Origin: Madurella fahalii
Lineage: Eukaryota > Ascomycota > Sordariomycetes > Sordariales
DNA length: 64,000 nt
Assembly (NCBI GenBank): GCA_029876055.1
Contig: CM056876.1
Location: 2,852,001 to 2,916,000 of the forward strand
Reading direction: 5' to 3'
A program made the translations under genes and the position numbers. Positions within the stretch are counted from its first letter, which is position 1; each line of letters begins with the position of its first letter. Under the pieces are notes generated by a model. The model was not told the origin of the DNA, ran no database searches, and worked only from the letters and a program-made list of their open reading frames with translations. Below, piece by piece: positions 34,040-44,783 of the stretch.

Positions 34040-35453
34040 GGTGCTACCTATGTGGCCAACACTTCAAAGGCTATACTCAGCGTTCTCGCATTACTGACTT
34101 GGGTAGCCGTATAACCAGCTGAGAGCAGGTACGTCACCATCTGGCCCGTAAAACTCAAGACTGTGAGATACAGCAGGGCACCAGCGATAGACGGAAGAAA
34201 CGCGCGGTGACGGAAGTAGAAGTTGAAATCTCTAGTAGACTTGCTGAATATACTACGGATATGTTCCCAATTCTGTGCGAATCGGCTTTCAGGATTATGC
34301 GCTGACTCGGCGTCTGCCGGTTCTGGTCGTGGTATGTGCTTGGCTTCTTGCAGCTCTGGAACTGTTGGAAATGAGGAATGTCGTCGCAAATGAGCGACCC
34401 ACTTTGTACAGCTGGGAGCACCTGCCGACAGGTGTCGGATCACGTGACGGGTGCTCCCAGGGGCCATCTTCCTGAGCTCCCTGCTTCCTGAGCGATATCG
34501 GCAATGTAACCACAGAACAATACACAACAACAGGGCAACTGCCCAACCCATTGATGAAGACCTTCTAGGAGGTGTGGATCTGTGCCCAACGAGCCTAATT
34601 GATCAGTGGGAACCACAGACTGTAGTTCCAACAGGAACCTCGTGGTAAATCCGAGCTATAGTAAAGTACTCGAGGATAATAGATGTTACGTTTATAACTA
34701 AATTGGCAATAATAGCTGCTTTAGTCGAGAAACTGGTAATCAAGGTAATAAAAAGGGGACCGCAGAGCTTGCAGAACAAGTCGATACGCTGCATTTGTAC
34801 GTTCAGGATCATCAGTGTCGTATAATTCTTATCCGCTATAACGACGACCTACTATTTCCATAAGCTAAGATTCTAGGGCGCTGGTTTTATAGCTAACTAA
34901 CCCAGTCTTTCTCAATAGAGACCAGATTCATAATAGAGCATAGCTTCTCGATGCAGGCTAAGAAGGACAATAGCACGAGCATACCCGTTTCCCCACTACG
35001 TCCGAGCAGCAGCCCGATAGCGAGGATATAGAAGATCACACAGGATATCGTTACAACAAGGCGCTGGAAGACTTGAGGATATTAGGAAGAACCTATAAAG
35101 AGAGTACTATATAGTACTGAGGACTCACCAATGGACACCCGGACGACCTGGAGACGGTTGCCTATATCGACATACTGTCCGACAGCAGGGGCAAAGACAA
35201 TAGCAGAAAGTCCGCGCGTCAGTGCGTAGACAGACATTGGGAGTAGCGTCCTAGAGAAGATTGTTGCTAGGTATAGCACGGCACCGAACTCGAAGACGCG
35301 AGAATTCCATGTCGACAGGAAGTGCGACATATAGAGCCGGCGAACAATCCGAACAGGCACTCAGTCTTGAGGTTGAGGTTCGGCCGAACTGTCGAGCAAA
35401 GGGGTCCGGTCATCAACACTACGCTCCTCGTCAGAAGGCCAAGCAAATGCCAT
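34040..35453 (-). pseudogene. Ferroportin (SLC40/IREG-type iron exporter) pseudogene
   Basis: Start ATG complementary to 35451-35453. After about 30 residues a TGA (35361-35363) stands where the family continues with RxVRRLYMSHFLSTWNSRVFEFG; CGA to TGA is likely. Ferroportin motifs follow: SVYALTRGLSAIVFAPAVGQ, then after an intron FQRLVVTISC, EKDWVVVIA and LNVQMQRIDLFCKL. A solo LTR interrupts the gene between YHEVP and ELQEAKH. The remainder reads FYFRHRAFLPSIAGALLYLTV to LAT, a TAG (34048-34050) where Trp is expected, and VAP. There the family-B LTR cuts it off, so the last membrane helices are lost. Intact homologues export iron across membranes; this copy is dead. It is divergent to the bZIP gene. 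Confidence 0.8.
34363..34633. mobile_element. Solo LTR, family C (271 bases, TSD GGAAC)
   Basis: Starts TGTTGGAA and ends TTCCAACA, an 8-base perfect inverted terminus typical of Copia-type LTRs. It is flanked by GGAAC at 34358-34362 and 34634-34638. Taking it out rejoins the ferroportin reading frame. No internal element sequence remains. Confidence 0.88.
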
Positions 35454-35708
35454 GGTGAGCAAGTCAATGGCGAACTGTAATTAGAGAAGATTGATCGAGC
35501 ATGTTGGCATTGAGTCATTTACCCTCTTTATTGCTTCTCATCACGTGATGCGGGGCAAAATCCATGCCAACGCACCAAGTCAGCAAGTCACAGCGAATGC
35601 CGCCAACATTAAAAGTGGAGCAAATCATGAGTGTTTTTGGGACCCGGCAAAATGATTCGCTTCGCGCCGTCGCTTCCTGACTACTACACGTAGCTACCTG
35701 ACCTAATT
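35454..35708. promoter_or_regulatory. Bidirectional promoter with E-box palindrome ATCACGTGAT
   Basis: A 255-base spacer lies between the divergent starts of the ferroportin relic and the bZIP gene. The 10-base palindrome ATCACGTGAT at 35540-35549 contains the CACGTG core bound by bHLH and some bZIP factors. Its use is inferred only. Confidence 0.45.
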
Positions 35709-36817
35709 ATGGCGGACACGACCTACTTGCCCCCGCCACCTAATGACAAGACAACCGCCGATCACGAGGTCGTCGAGTCTCGCCGTAAAACTAAGAGCGC
35801 GGTAAGTGTCCCCTGGTCTCCATTTCGGCCCTACGGTGCCTATCGCTGTTAGGTGCTGACGCTGCGGCCGAGGAGTTCTTCAGAGTAAACCCAGAATTAT
35901 ATGAGTGCCGCTAACGCGATGTCTAATTGCAGCGCCAAAGCCAAATGTCCGATGCCGCAAGAACATCCCGATTGACTGAGAACAAGCGTCGCTATCGAGC
36001 GCGCCAGAAAGAGTATGTGGCGGATCTAGAGCGAAGGCTCGCAGAAGCGCGAGTGCAGGGGATAAACGCGACGACACAGGTACAGTTGGCGGCACGAAAG
36101 GTTGTCGCAGAGAACGGCAGAATTCGGGAACTCCTGCGACTGGCCGGCTTCGCCGATGAAGACATTGACGTGTGGGCGGAGCGCGAGCACGGCGGAAACG
36201 AGGCGGGCGGGACAGATTGCACTCGACGGCGAGAGATAGAGCAGAAGGCCAGGCTCTGCGCGACGTTTGCAGCCGGCCACAAGGGGTTGGCCATAGAAGG
36301 GGAGAAGACGGGCTCATCGCGGAAAAACAACAGAAAGAGGGAGATCGGAGTGGCCGTGAATACACCAGAGAGCACAGACACACCATCCAGCACCAACGAG
36401 CCGGTCGTCGCGCCTGGATCCCACAAAGGTCCAGACTCGGATGCAGAAATGGCCACCTGCCCGACATCCGCAACGAGTGAGGCTCCTGCTGCTGCGCAGG
36501 CAGAGACTTGCGCCTCCGGCGGCGGAGGGGTCAGACCATGCAAACTTCTTTCGCTTCTCGCCGAGAATCCGACTGCAGATATCACGCAGGTCACGGCCCA
36601 TCCAAGCTCAGTTGATACCCTTCAGGGTACCGCACACGGTGAAGGAGACGTTGAGTGCGGGAAGGCGTATGAGATGCTCATGCGGTACGCGACATCCGAG
36701 GAGAAAATGGACTACGTTGCTCGAGCATTAGAAACCGGCTGCACCCCGACTGGGCAGGCTGCTTGTGCCGTGAAAAAGAAAGTTATTTGGGAAGCTCTCG
36801 ATGGTTTGTGTGGATGA
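35709..36817 (+). CDS. bZIP transcription factor
   Basis: Exons 35709-35801 and 35933-36817 encode 325 residues. The basic region TENKRRYRARQKEYVADLE is of the filamentous-fungal ENxRRxRAR class. It leads into a heptad-rich zipper with QVQLAARKVVAENGRIRELLRLAGF. A second conserved segment, CKLLSLLAENPTADIT, occurs in several fungal bZIP proteins. The C-terminal third (CGKAYEMLMRYATSEEKMD) looks helical. The start at 35709 gives a short acidic leader rich in Pro; the next exon alone would lack it. It is transcribed away from the ferroportin relic and toward the chromate transporter, so a metal-response role is possible but unproven. Confidence 0.9.
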
Positions 36818-37415
36818 GCTCCCTCCTGTTATCGAGATAAGGTACCGGTGCTTGGCGCTACCGAATGCGCGTGTTAATTAGGTATCCTCATACCGGCAAG
36901 TTCGCCGCTCAACCGAGGACATCAGTTTTCTCGGTGCATCCCGCAACCCGATCAGTTCGTTTCACATATACACGTGCTCGTGGCCAACTCGCTCAAAGTA
37001 GTATAGCTGGGACAGTGCAATCCGACCGGCATCTGATATTCGGAGATAACAGGCCTGCGCTGAGCTTTCCTCTCGGGAATCGGTGCGGTGATTTCGCCAC
37101 CGTGGAAGAGCTAACGTTAGCATGAGCTAATGGCAAGCCCGACGAACAAGGTCCCGGAGGACGGACAGGCGAGGTTTCATTGGTGTTTGGTGTTGGGACC
37201 CGCAGGTTCGATCTTGCCAGCCAATCAAAGTTGAGGTGTCCGTCCTCTGGACCTCTCCTCGAGTGAACAAACGTGTTGGATTGAGCAAGCGTCACTCATG
37301 CAGCTGCTGTGCAGCCAATTAGCCAATCAGAACTCTGCTGTCTGTCCATCGTCTCTCGTTCATCCCTGATGAGGGCTGAAGGAAAGTTGAAATCGACTTG
37401 TACAAAAACCGGCCC
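36818..37415. other. Intergenic between bZIP and chromate transporter genes
   Basis: About 600 bases, no gene supported. CAAT-type sequences (for example GCCAATTAGCCAATCAG at about 37313-37329) lie close upstream of the transporter. Confidence 0.45.
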
Positions 37416-39270
37416 ATGCGAGACACCGGCAGCAATGGAGGGCTCTCACTTTTTCCATCTCAACGACGAGGGAGCGCGGCGGAACCGTCAAGCAGTCGCC
37501 AACTCCTCCTGTCCAGGCTTTCTATCCCAATGGCTGCTGAACCGACAACATCGGAACCGACAACATCGGAACCGACCATGGCCATGCCGCACGGCGAGAA
37601 AGGGGACGAAGAGTCTCAAAGGAATGCCCCTGTCCAGCCCGAGGACAAGGAGGCCGCCACTGACATCCGGTCCGAAGACGACGACCAGGGACTGCATGAT
37701 AACTCGAACGTCCCTCAGCTGTCGTATCCGAAGCTGTTCTGGTTCTTCTTCTACAACTTCGGTCTCTTTGCCTGGGGCGGTCCTGTCGCGCAGATCGCCT
37801 TGATCAAAGACAAGCTTGTGACCAAGGACAAGTGGATCACCCTCCCTCGCTTCCAGCGCGTCTTTTCCGTCTACCAGATCCTTCCCGGCCCCGAGGCCGC
37901 CGAATTGTGCATGTTCTTTGGCTGTTTGTCTGCGGGTAGGATAGGCGGCATCATTGCGGGCATGGCATTCATCCTTCCAGGGTTTCTATTGATGCTCCTG
38001 GCCAGTTATGTGTACACGCTGGCTGGCTTCGAGAACAAGTACTTCAACGCTTCCTTTCGGGCTCTGCAGCCTATCGTCGCGGCAATGGTACGTACTTAGG
38101 TGTCTGATCTTCTGTTCAAGAAACTATTGGCACCTTGTCAGGTTGTCTAAGACTGACATTTGAATCCCTAGATCCTGAGGGCAACTCACAAGATCGCTGA
38201 GCACTCTGTGAGGAAGCATGACACGAAGAAGGTTGACCCGTTTCTCGTTATCGCGGCCATTTGTACGGCAATCAACTGCGCACTTCGCCTAAATATGTCA
38301 GTATTGCGAAGCCGCATTCTAGATCGAACCCCCAATTCCGGCGCTCTTGGACGCTAAAGCTGACTCTAACCAACCCCACAGTTTCATCTCCCTCGGCTTG
38401 TACGGCATAATCTACATGTTCATCGCCCGCCGTCTCTGGATCCCCGCCGCTGTGTTCTTTGTCCTTCAATACGTTGGCTACGCGATCTACGCTGTCTTCC
38501 GTGGTGTACCTGCGCCGGTGTCGCTCGCGCTCGGCGTCGCCCGGACGCCGTCGCTGATCAATCTCTTCGTGCTGGGGCTGGTGTCCGGCACGCTCTCGTT
38601 TGGCGGCGCGTATACGGCCATCCCGTTCGTGCAGGTAGAGGCGGTCCTGCTGGGCGCGTGGCTCCCGCAGAGCGTCTTCATCGACGGGATTGCTATCGGC
38701 AATATCCTGCCGGCGCCGCTGGTCATCTTCGCGACCTTCGTGGGTTTCCAGGGCGCGTATATGGAAAATGGGTCGCTTGGCAACGCATTTGCAGGGGCGG
38801 TCATCATTACTCTGGGAATGTTTTTCCCCTGCTTCCTGTTTACCGTCGCTGGGCATGAGCTGTTGGAGAAGTTGGTTCGGAATGAGGTTGGTGGAGCCCT
38901 CGAACTTCCTACCCAGACCCTTGTCAATGTCTACCCCACATACTACAACGAGCTCTGGGCACATCGCTGACAGTTCTCTTTCGGTGAACAGTTCCTCGCT
39001 AGCTTTTTCGACGGTCTCTGTGGCTCGGTCATTGGCGTTATCGCCATGATCGCGGCGCAGATCCTCAAGGCTAGCGTCGAGGGCACTTTGGACAAAGTGA
39101 AGGAAAAGACTCTTGGCGAGGCCGTTACCGCAACCGCTCAAGTTGGCCCAGCGGCAGTCCTTTACGTGCTCGCCCTAGCGGTTCTCTACAAGTTCACCAA
39201 CAAGTACACTGCGCTCTTCTTAGTTATCGCGGGCGGGGTTGCGGGGCAGTTTCTCTTTGTGGACTTCTAG
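37416..39270 (+). CDS. Chromate ion transporter (CHR family)
   Basis: Exons 37416-38087, 38172-38296, 38382-38886 and 38992-39270 give 526 residues. An alternative start at 37530 gives 488 and may be the true one. It exports chromate, probably exchanged with or competing for sulfate, at a membrane. Both CHR halves are present: NFGLFAWGGPVAQIALI with QILPGPEAAELCM in the first, and GTLSFGGAYTAIPFVQ with LPAPLVIFATFVGF in the second. About ten hydrophobic helices are visible. The acidic, repeat-containing N-tail includes TTSEPTTSEPT. The third intron starts GTTGGT, a weak donor. The last exon adds a hydrophobic hairpin (AAVLYVLALAVLYKF). The gene is intact. Confidence 0.93.
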
Positions 39271-39664
39271 GTGATGGATTATTTATGGGTAAAGTAAGGT
39301 AGCTAGATCCATCATAGCTAGGAATTATACTCACCGTTGCACCAGGTGGCCTTAATGTCTCCGCCACTCTTTGACTTCACTCTGTAAAGGCAGAAGTGTT
39401 TCATGATGTCCAGACGCGCTTGGCCAGCCGTAATATTTCTACTACGACTGCTGTACTGTAGGTTTGTGTCTCGTTAGGTGCGCTCTCGAGGATTCTTGTT
39501 CAAGACAATTTGGAAATTCGAAAACTATATCAATGAATGGAAACGTTTACAACTAGACTTCTTCCGTGCCTCATCTTGCCAGGTTCTCTAACGTGCGCCG
39601 CCTCGGAAAATAGTGTACAGGATTCAACTCGTTCCGCTGCCCAAACCGTGACGTGCAGCAGGCC
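39271..39664. other. Intergenic, 3' of the transporter
   Basis: About 390 bases without a recognisable feature. Confidence 0.4.
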
Positions 39665-40440
39665 TCAAATGCTTGGCTTCGCGCTGTTCGTCAACGAAAC
39701 AGTATCCTGCAGTCTGCGTTCCAACTTTGCGGCATCATCAACGGCCCAGAAGTGAATGTAGAACAGACGAGGGGAGTCAGTCAGTATATGGCTATGGATT
39801 GCATTTACCTGGATACTATGTTCGCTCAAAGTGCGGAGAACTAAAGGGACTTCTGTTGCGAGCAGAGCAAAGTCTCCAGTTATTGCTGTGCTGGCGTTCC
39901 CGGTCGGCTGGAAATTGATAATAGTACCGATACCTATTAACATAGGGACTACTATATCTCCATCTATAATGGTCTCTGCGTGCCTGATATTATATTGGTA
40001 TACCCTACCGTTATTCTTCCTAGGGTAGCCTATAATGGGATCAAGTACGGTGGTGTTGAACGGTAGCACTAGACTAGTTCCGTTCGAGGCAGCTACCATA
40101 AGGGGTGTTTTGGTTGTGTTGAGAGCAGTAAAAAGGATACCGGCGATTCCGATAGGATTACTATGGCCTCTGAAGTGGGGATATATAACGCGTGACGTTT
40201 CGAGGAGAAGGTGGCTGTGGATCGCTGTTATCCGGACGTCTCCCTTCTAAAGCGCTCTTATAACGGGGTTGATCTCGTCTTCGATGAGGACTAGGTCGCC
40301 TATGACCGGGATAGCGTCTATGTTGTCGGAAAGCTTGAAGGCGGTATAGCCACCTAGAGCAAACCCAGCTTTATGGCCCTGTCCATAGACGCGGTATGGG
40401 GTCGAGAGTAAGTGGTGAGATTCCACTGCAGCCTGCGCTC
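39665..40440 (-). pseudogene. DUF1259 (LppY/LpqO-like) pseudogene
   Basis: The minus strand carries two repeats of the DUF1259 pattern. In the N-terminal repeat IGDLVLIEDEINPVIRAL is followed by TAG and KGDVRITAIHSHLL. In the C-terminal repeat ITGDFALLATEVPLVLRTL is followed by VNAIHSHILTDSPRLFYIHF. The stop sits where Gln is expected (CAG to TAG). Downstream of it 144 residues remain open. The start is not identified; the frame upstream of about 40440 is unclear. The family's function is unknown. It converges with the chromate transporter. Confidence 0.65.
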
Positions 40441-41636
40441 TGGGTGATCATACCGACCTGCATTGGCAGGTTAGTGTCAGTCTCACGGCAGCTGGGCTGA
40501 CTGGCAATGCATCTGTCGGATCGTGCTCCAGCCTGACTCCGATTTTGCCGAGTAGCCCGCTATTACGGAGAGGCTGTGCAAAGTTTGGAATCAGCAAGGG
40601 TATTTTCAAGCGGAAATAACTATACACATTAATAGAGTGCGGTGAGTGGCTAACAAACATTATTCCAAATGAGCAGCGGAAAACAGTATCTAGTGCGGGC
40701 GTTCGCATACCCTTTTACTGGAGCTGAGAATTTTTTCTAGGAAATTTAGGAACTCTCGGATTAGGGACTCGGAGCGCGGAGCGGTGAGATGATTCTCCAC
40801 GGATGAGCTGAGAATTCTCCTAGGAATTCTCGAAGGGAGGATCCTCTACTACTTTGAGGAAGGTGGTCTTGGGAGGGTACTTTTGGGAGAGTGGTCCTCC
40901 TAGGAAGAGTGGTCTCCGCGGAGAATGCTCAGCGGCTCTTCTACATTTTTTGACTGCTGTACTGGAGCAATGAGCCCCGAAGCGGATAACAGAGACGCCA
41001 GGTGGATTTTCTGTCGAGGGAGTCTGTCATGAGATTCAGCAGCCTACAGTCCGTCGCTGGGCTTCCCTGTTTCCATATATCCTTCCTTGAATGCGTTCGC
41101 GCCGTGGGTGCCTTGCACGTTTTCAGGTAGGATGTCCCAAATTTGCTCCTTTAATAAGGGGGCTCGTGAAAGAATTCCCTCTTTAAGTAGGCGTTAAAAG
41201 GAGCAAAGGGCTTTTACAGAGGTACCGTATAAAGCGATAACAGGGATACTAGGAGGCCTTGCTAGGTAGGGGCGGATAGGTAGCTGACCGGAGGACAGGA
41301 GATATATAACTATACCTAGGTTCTTAACGTATTGCAAGTCTAGTTAAATAATGAATTTAATACAAGCAGGAACAGCGCTCCTTAGCGGATATATCAGGGG
41401 TAAGCCTCAGAAGTTACGTAATATCTTCCGGCTTCCTAGTAGGGTGAACGATCAAGGGATTAAATTACACCACCACCGTACTCGCAGAATGCCGATCTTA
41501 CCGGACAGCGCCTCGTATATATCCTTCTCTCCAGTAGTAGGATTTTGCGATGGCGGACGAGGGAGGCGAAGCACAAAGGCACCACGGTGTTAACGATGTC
41601 GGAGACCTCGATTTGGCAGCCCACGGCGCGTAGCAC
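40441..41636. other. AT-rich spacer with GAATTC-centred palindromes
   Basis: No gene is supported. Around 40720-40930 GAGAATT, AGAATTCTCC and AGGAATTCTC recur in near-palindromic arrangement, together with repeated GTGGTC(T/C) stretches. Confidence 0.4.
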
Positions 41637-42865
41637 CTACACCGCCGCCGTACCGGGGTAGGTGCTAGTCGAGCCGTCGATATACCGGCAGGGCGACCAG
41701 GAGTGCGGTTGAGCCCGGATGCAGTCGCGCTCGATTAGTTTGAGATCGCGTGCGGCAACGCGTCCTGTTGGTGGCAGCAGGAACAGTACCTCGGTGAGGG
41801 TCCACCGCCGGGAGAAGTCCAGCGGGATAGTGGCTAGCGATATAGGTACGTCTCGCCGGTGAGCAGGCCCCGCCCGTCGACCTGATCCACCACCCGGCCG
41901 GCCAACAGCGAGCGGCATGCGACATTGGGCCCTGGATGTCGTCCGGCAGGGTCAAATCCTCGCCCGAAACCCGTACCAAGGTCTCCAGCCGAGGCTCGGT
42001 ATGCCACAGCTCGATACTCTCCATAACGGCGCTGATACACGACTACACCTGGTATCAGGCCGGTTCCCGTGCTCATCGCCAGCGTGCTGCTCACCGGCCA
42101 GTAGACAACGTGGACTGGCAACCTCACCTGCTCGAGTCGGGTAATTGTGAACCTCGGCAGCAGCAACGTATACCTGTTACCAGGTCTACTCCTGGCTGAC
42201 GCAGTACGCTGTCCTCTACGACGAGCATGGGGGTCGGCTGGTTCAGACCGAAGTGGTTTGCAGCGCGTGTACCCCATGTCGCTGAGTCTACGCCGCTACG
42301 ATCTCGCTCTAGCGTAGTAGCCCTACCGTCGGCGTTCGGTATACCACGACCCGGGCGCCCAGTACGAACAGCAGGCTGTAATTGGTCGTATATCTGGTCG
42401 GGTCGGTCAGTAGCGCTTCTAACTGCTGCTCGCTACCTCGCTGCCCTATATACCCAGAGTTATCAGTATAATTACCAATCCGCCAGAAGTTAACTGCCGA
42501 CGCCGTATGGAGTAGATCGGGCCGTTGGCGATCACACCCGCTACCCGGCGGTAGTGCGCCGGTAGCGGGTGAACTAGTTGAGGGTGCTGTAGGTCAAGTC
42601 GTCGCTGGTGGTCTGTAGGGTGGCAACGGCGAGAAAGCAGGTAGCCGGCGCAGCTCGGGTCGCGAAGATCGGATCGACGTACTGGAGGGCCGACTATGTC
42701 CGGTCCTAGCGGTCGGCAACGACGATCGTATCTAGGGAAGGCTCGTCTCCTGAGCCACCAAGGCCGGCAAGTCGCCCGCTGTTGCAGCTGTCGAGTTAGG
42801 CTGGCGAAGGCGGTCAGCACTTCCGCTGTAATAGGGCCGATCAGGTCTGTAGGGTCGGCATCCAT
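41637..42865 (-). pseudogene. Decayed GC-rich coding patch, family unknown
   Basis: The composition is GC-rich against AT-rich flanks. The minus strand shows protein-like pieces in alternating frames: DPTDLIGPITAEVLTAFASL at the start, then FATRAAPATCFLAVATLQTT, then RYTTNYSLLFVLGARVVVY, and finally an Arg-rich end. Stops (mostly TAG) and frame breaks separate them. This looks like a mutated gene or the body of a repeat. I cannot name the family. Confidence 0.35.
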
Positions 42866-44783
42866 TTCCGGGTTTATACACTCGATTACAGTACAGTCCT
42901 CTACAGCAACTAGTACTAGTAGACGCCGTCATTCTCTAGCGTATCTCCCGCACTTCTTGGAGATGAAGTCGGCTTACAGTTTGGTATCCTCGTCATTCTA
43001 TAGACTGTCGGCCTTATTGCTAATACCGTTAGTTGCACTATAAAAAAAGTAGAGTTAACTTATCCTAGTTATGAATTTACCCTATATACCTAGTTAGCAA
43101 ACTCAGCTGCTATAGCTTGCAATTTACCAAGACGTATAGAGTAGGGCTGTAAATGCATTTAGTTGGCTAGGAATAAGATTTGTAAATACGTTGGCGGAGC
43201 TACAGTTACAAGGCGATGTTAGGATTATACCGCGGTATAGATGGGAAACGGAGTTGGGAAATGGAATAGTAGGAAACTAAATAGGTACGAGGTCTACCGT
43301 TTTAATCCTTAGAAAACGTCTTCAATACCCCAGGCTCTGCTGAGTCAGCAAGTTGGACCTAAAAAAAAGTTAACTACCAGGTCCAGATTCACGTTTTCGC
43401 CCTCTCTACAACAACGACCGCTTTTGGTCCTCGTTGTTGTTCAAAGGGTGCGGTTTCTTGTCCTCATAGCTACCAATTCTGGCCGCTTCTGAGCAGACGG
43501 GGAACTTTTATAGGCAAAATCTCAGCATCACCCAAAAGATGGGGCAGACGAGCTATCCCTACCGCCCGCCTTGACTAGTCTACTCACAAAATTCGTCCCC
43601 TCACTTGAATCCCCCCCATAGCCGCCATCATAATTTTGTGGTATGTAGCTCAACCTTACTATCGTCAGCCATCTAAGGTAAGGCAGGTAAGGTAGTGAGC
43701 GGGGCAGACTTGATGCCTGTTACAAATTACTACTGAGCTAAAAAGCGCGGAACACTCACTACTCCTATGCAGCGGTAGTTGTATTTACCTAATGTGCGTT
43801 TGTCTAGAACGAATTCCCGCGGGTTACTCATTGGCGGCATCCGTGTTTATCAGAAGGTAACTGTACTCGGGGGGATAGAAACAGGGCTGCAGGGGCTGTG
43901 CGGCGGCTGCGCGTTCCACCCAAGCTTAGGAAGAATTCCCGCCAAATCAGTCGCAGCTTACCGCAGCTCATAATCAAACGAAAATGGCAATCGTGGATCC
44001 CCAGATTCATCTCATCTAACCGGTTGTCAGTATATCAAATCTCCGTATGTCCCACAACGAAGTGCCCTGTAATTACTGAGATCTAGGTCAACGCCCCGGC
44101 GGAACTATGTAAATTCCTTACGGGAGCTTGTAGAAATAACAAGCAATACCTTTAATCGAACAGGTGCTACCAGCAAACTTTCTCTAGTATTCATTATATA
44201 GCTGTCTTGCTATTTTAAGGCAGACCAAACCACAGATATAAGTCCTAAGGCGAAAGCTGACTACCACACAAGTGCCTCCTAACCTCTCAGTTGGGCTTTC
44301 TACCAGGTTGCTCACTCAAGTATTATAGATATGCGTACGCCATACGTGGTCGGGCGAGGAGTCCAATCAACCCCTGCATACAATATACGTAACACGAATG
44401 GGACATTGGACCGGACGAGAAGCATAAGTCGGTCCCGACAATTCCGACCACGTCAGCGGGCGTGCTAGAGCACCTAGTGGGACCGGCCTACGCACCAATG
44501 CCGTATTGTACATTCCTCTGCCGATCTAGCGTTTGGCCAGTGGCCACGCGTGGCTGTCATGTTTAGTGGAGCAATCTCACCCGGCGACGGTTCCCCCATC
44601 ACTAGTCCGAAGCCAAGCGACTGCGTCGGCGCCGACGCATGCATGAGATGGCTCTTCGTCTCGGGCAATAAAACTGAGGCTGCGCTTTTAGAATAGTACG
44701 GTTGACTCCCGATTACATTGCTTTTCTATTCTTCCCATTCCTCCACATAGGAATGGTAAAAGAACAGTAATTGGTCAGACGCA
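42866..44783. other. AT-rich region before the cytochrome b561 gene
   Basis: About 1.9 kb without a supported gene; it contains A-runs and short relic-like frames. The right end is the promoter of the next gene. Confidence 0.4.
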
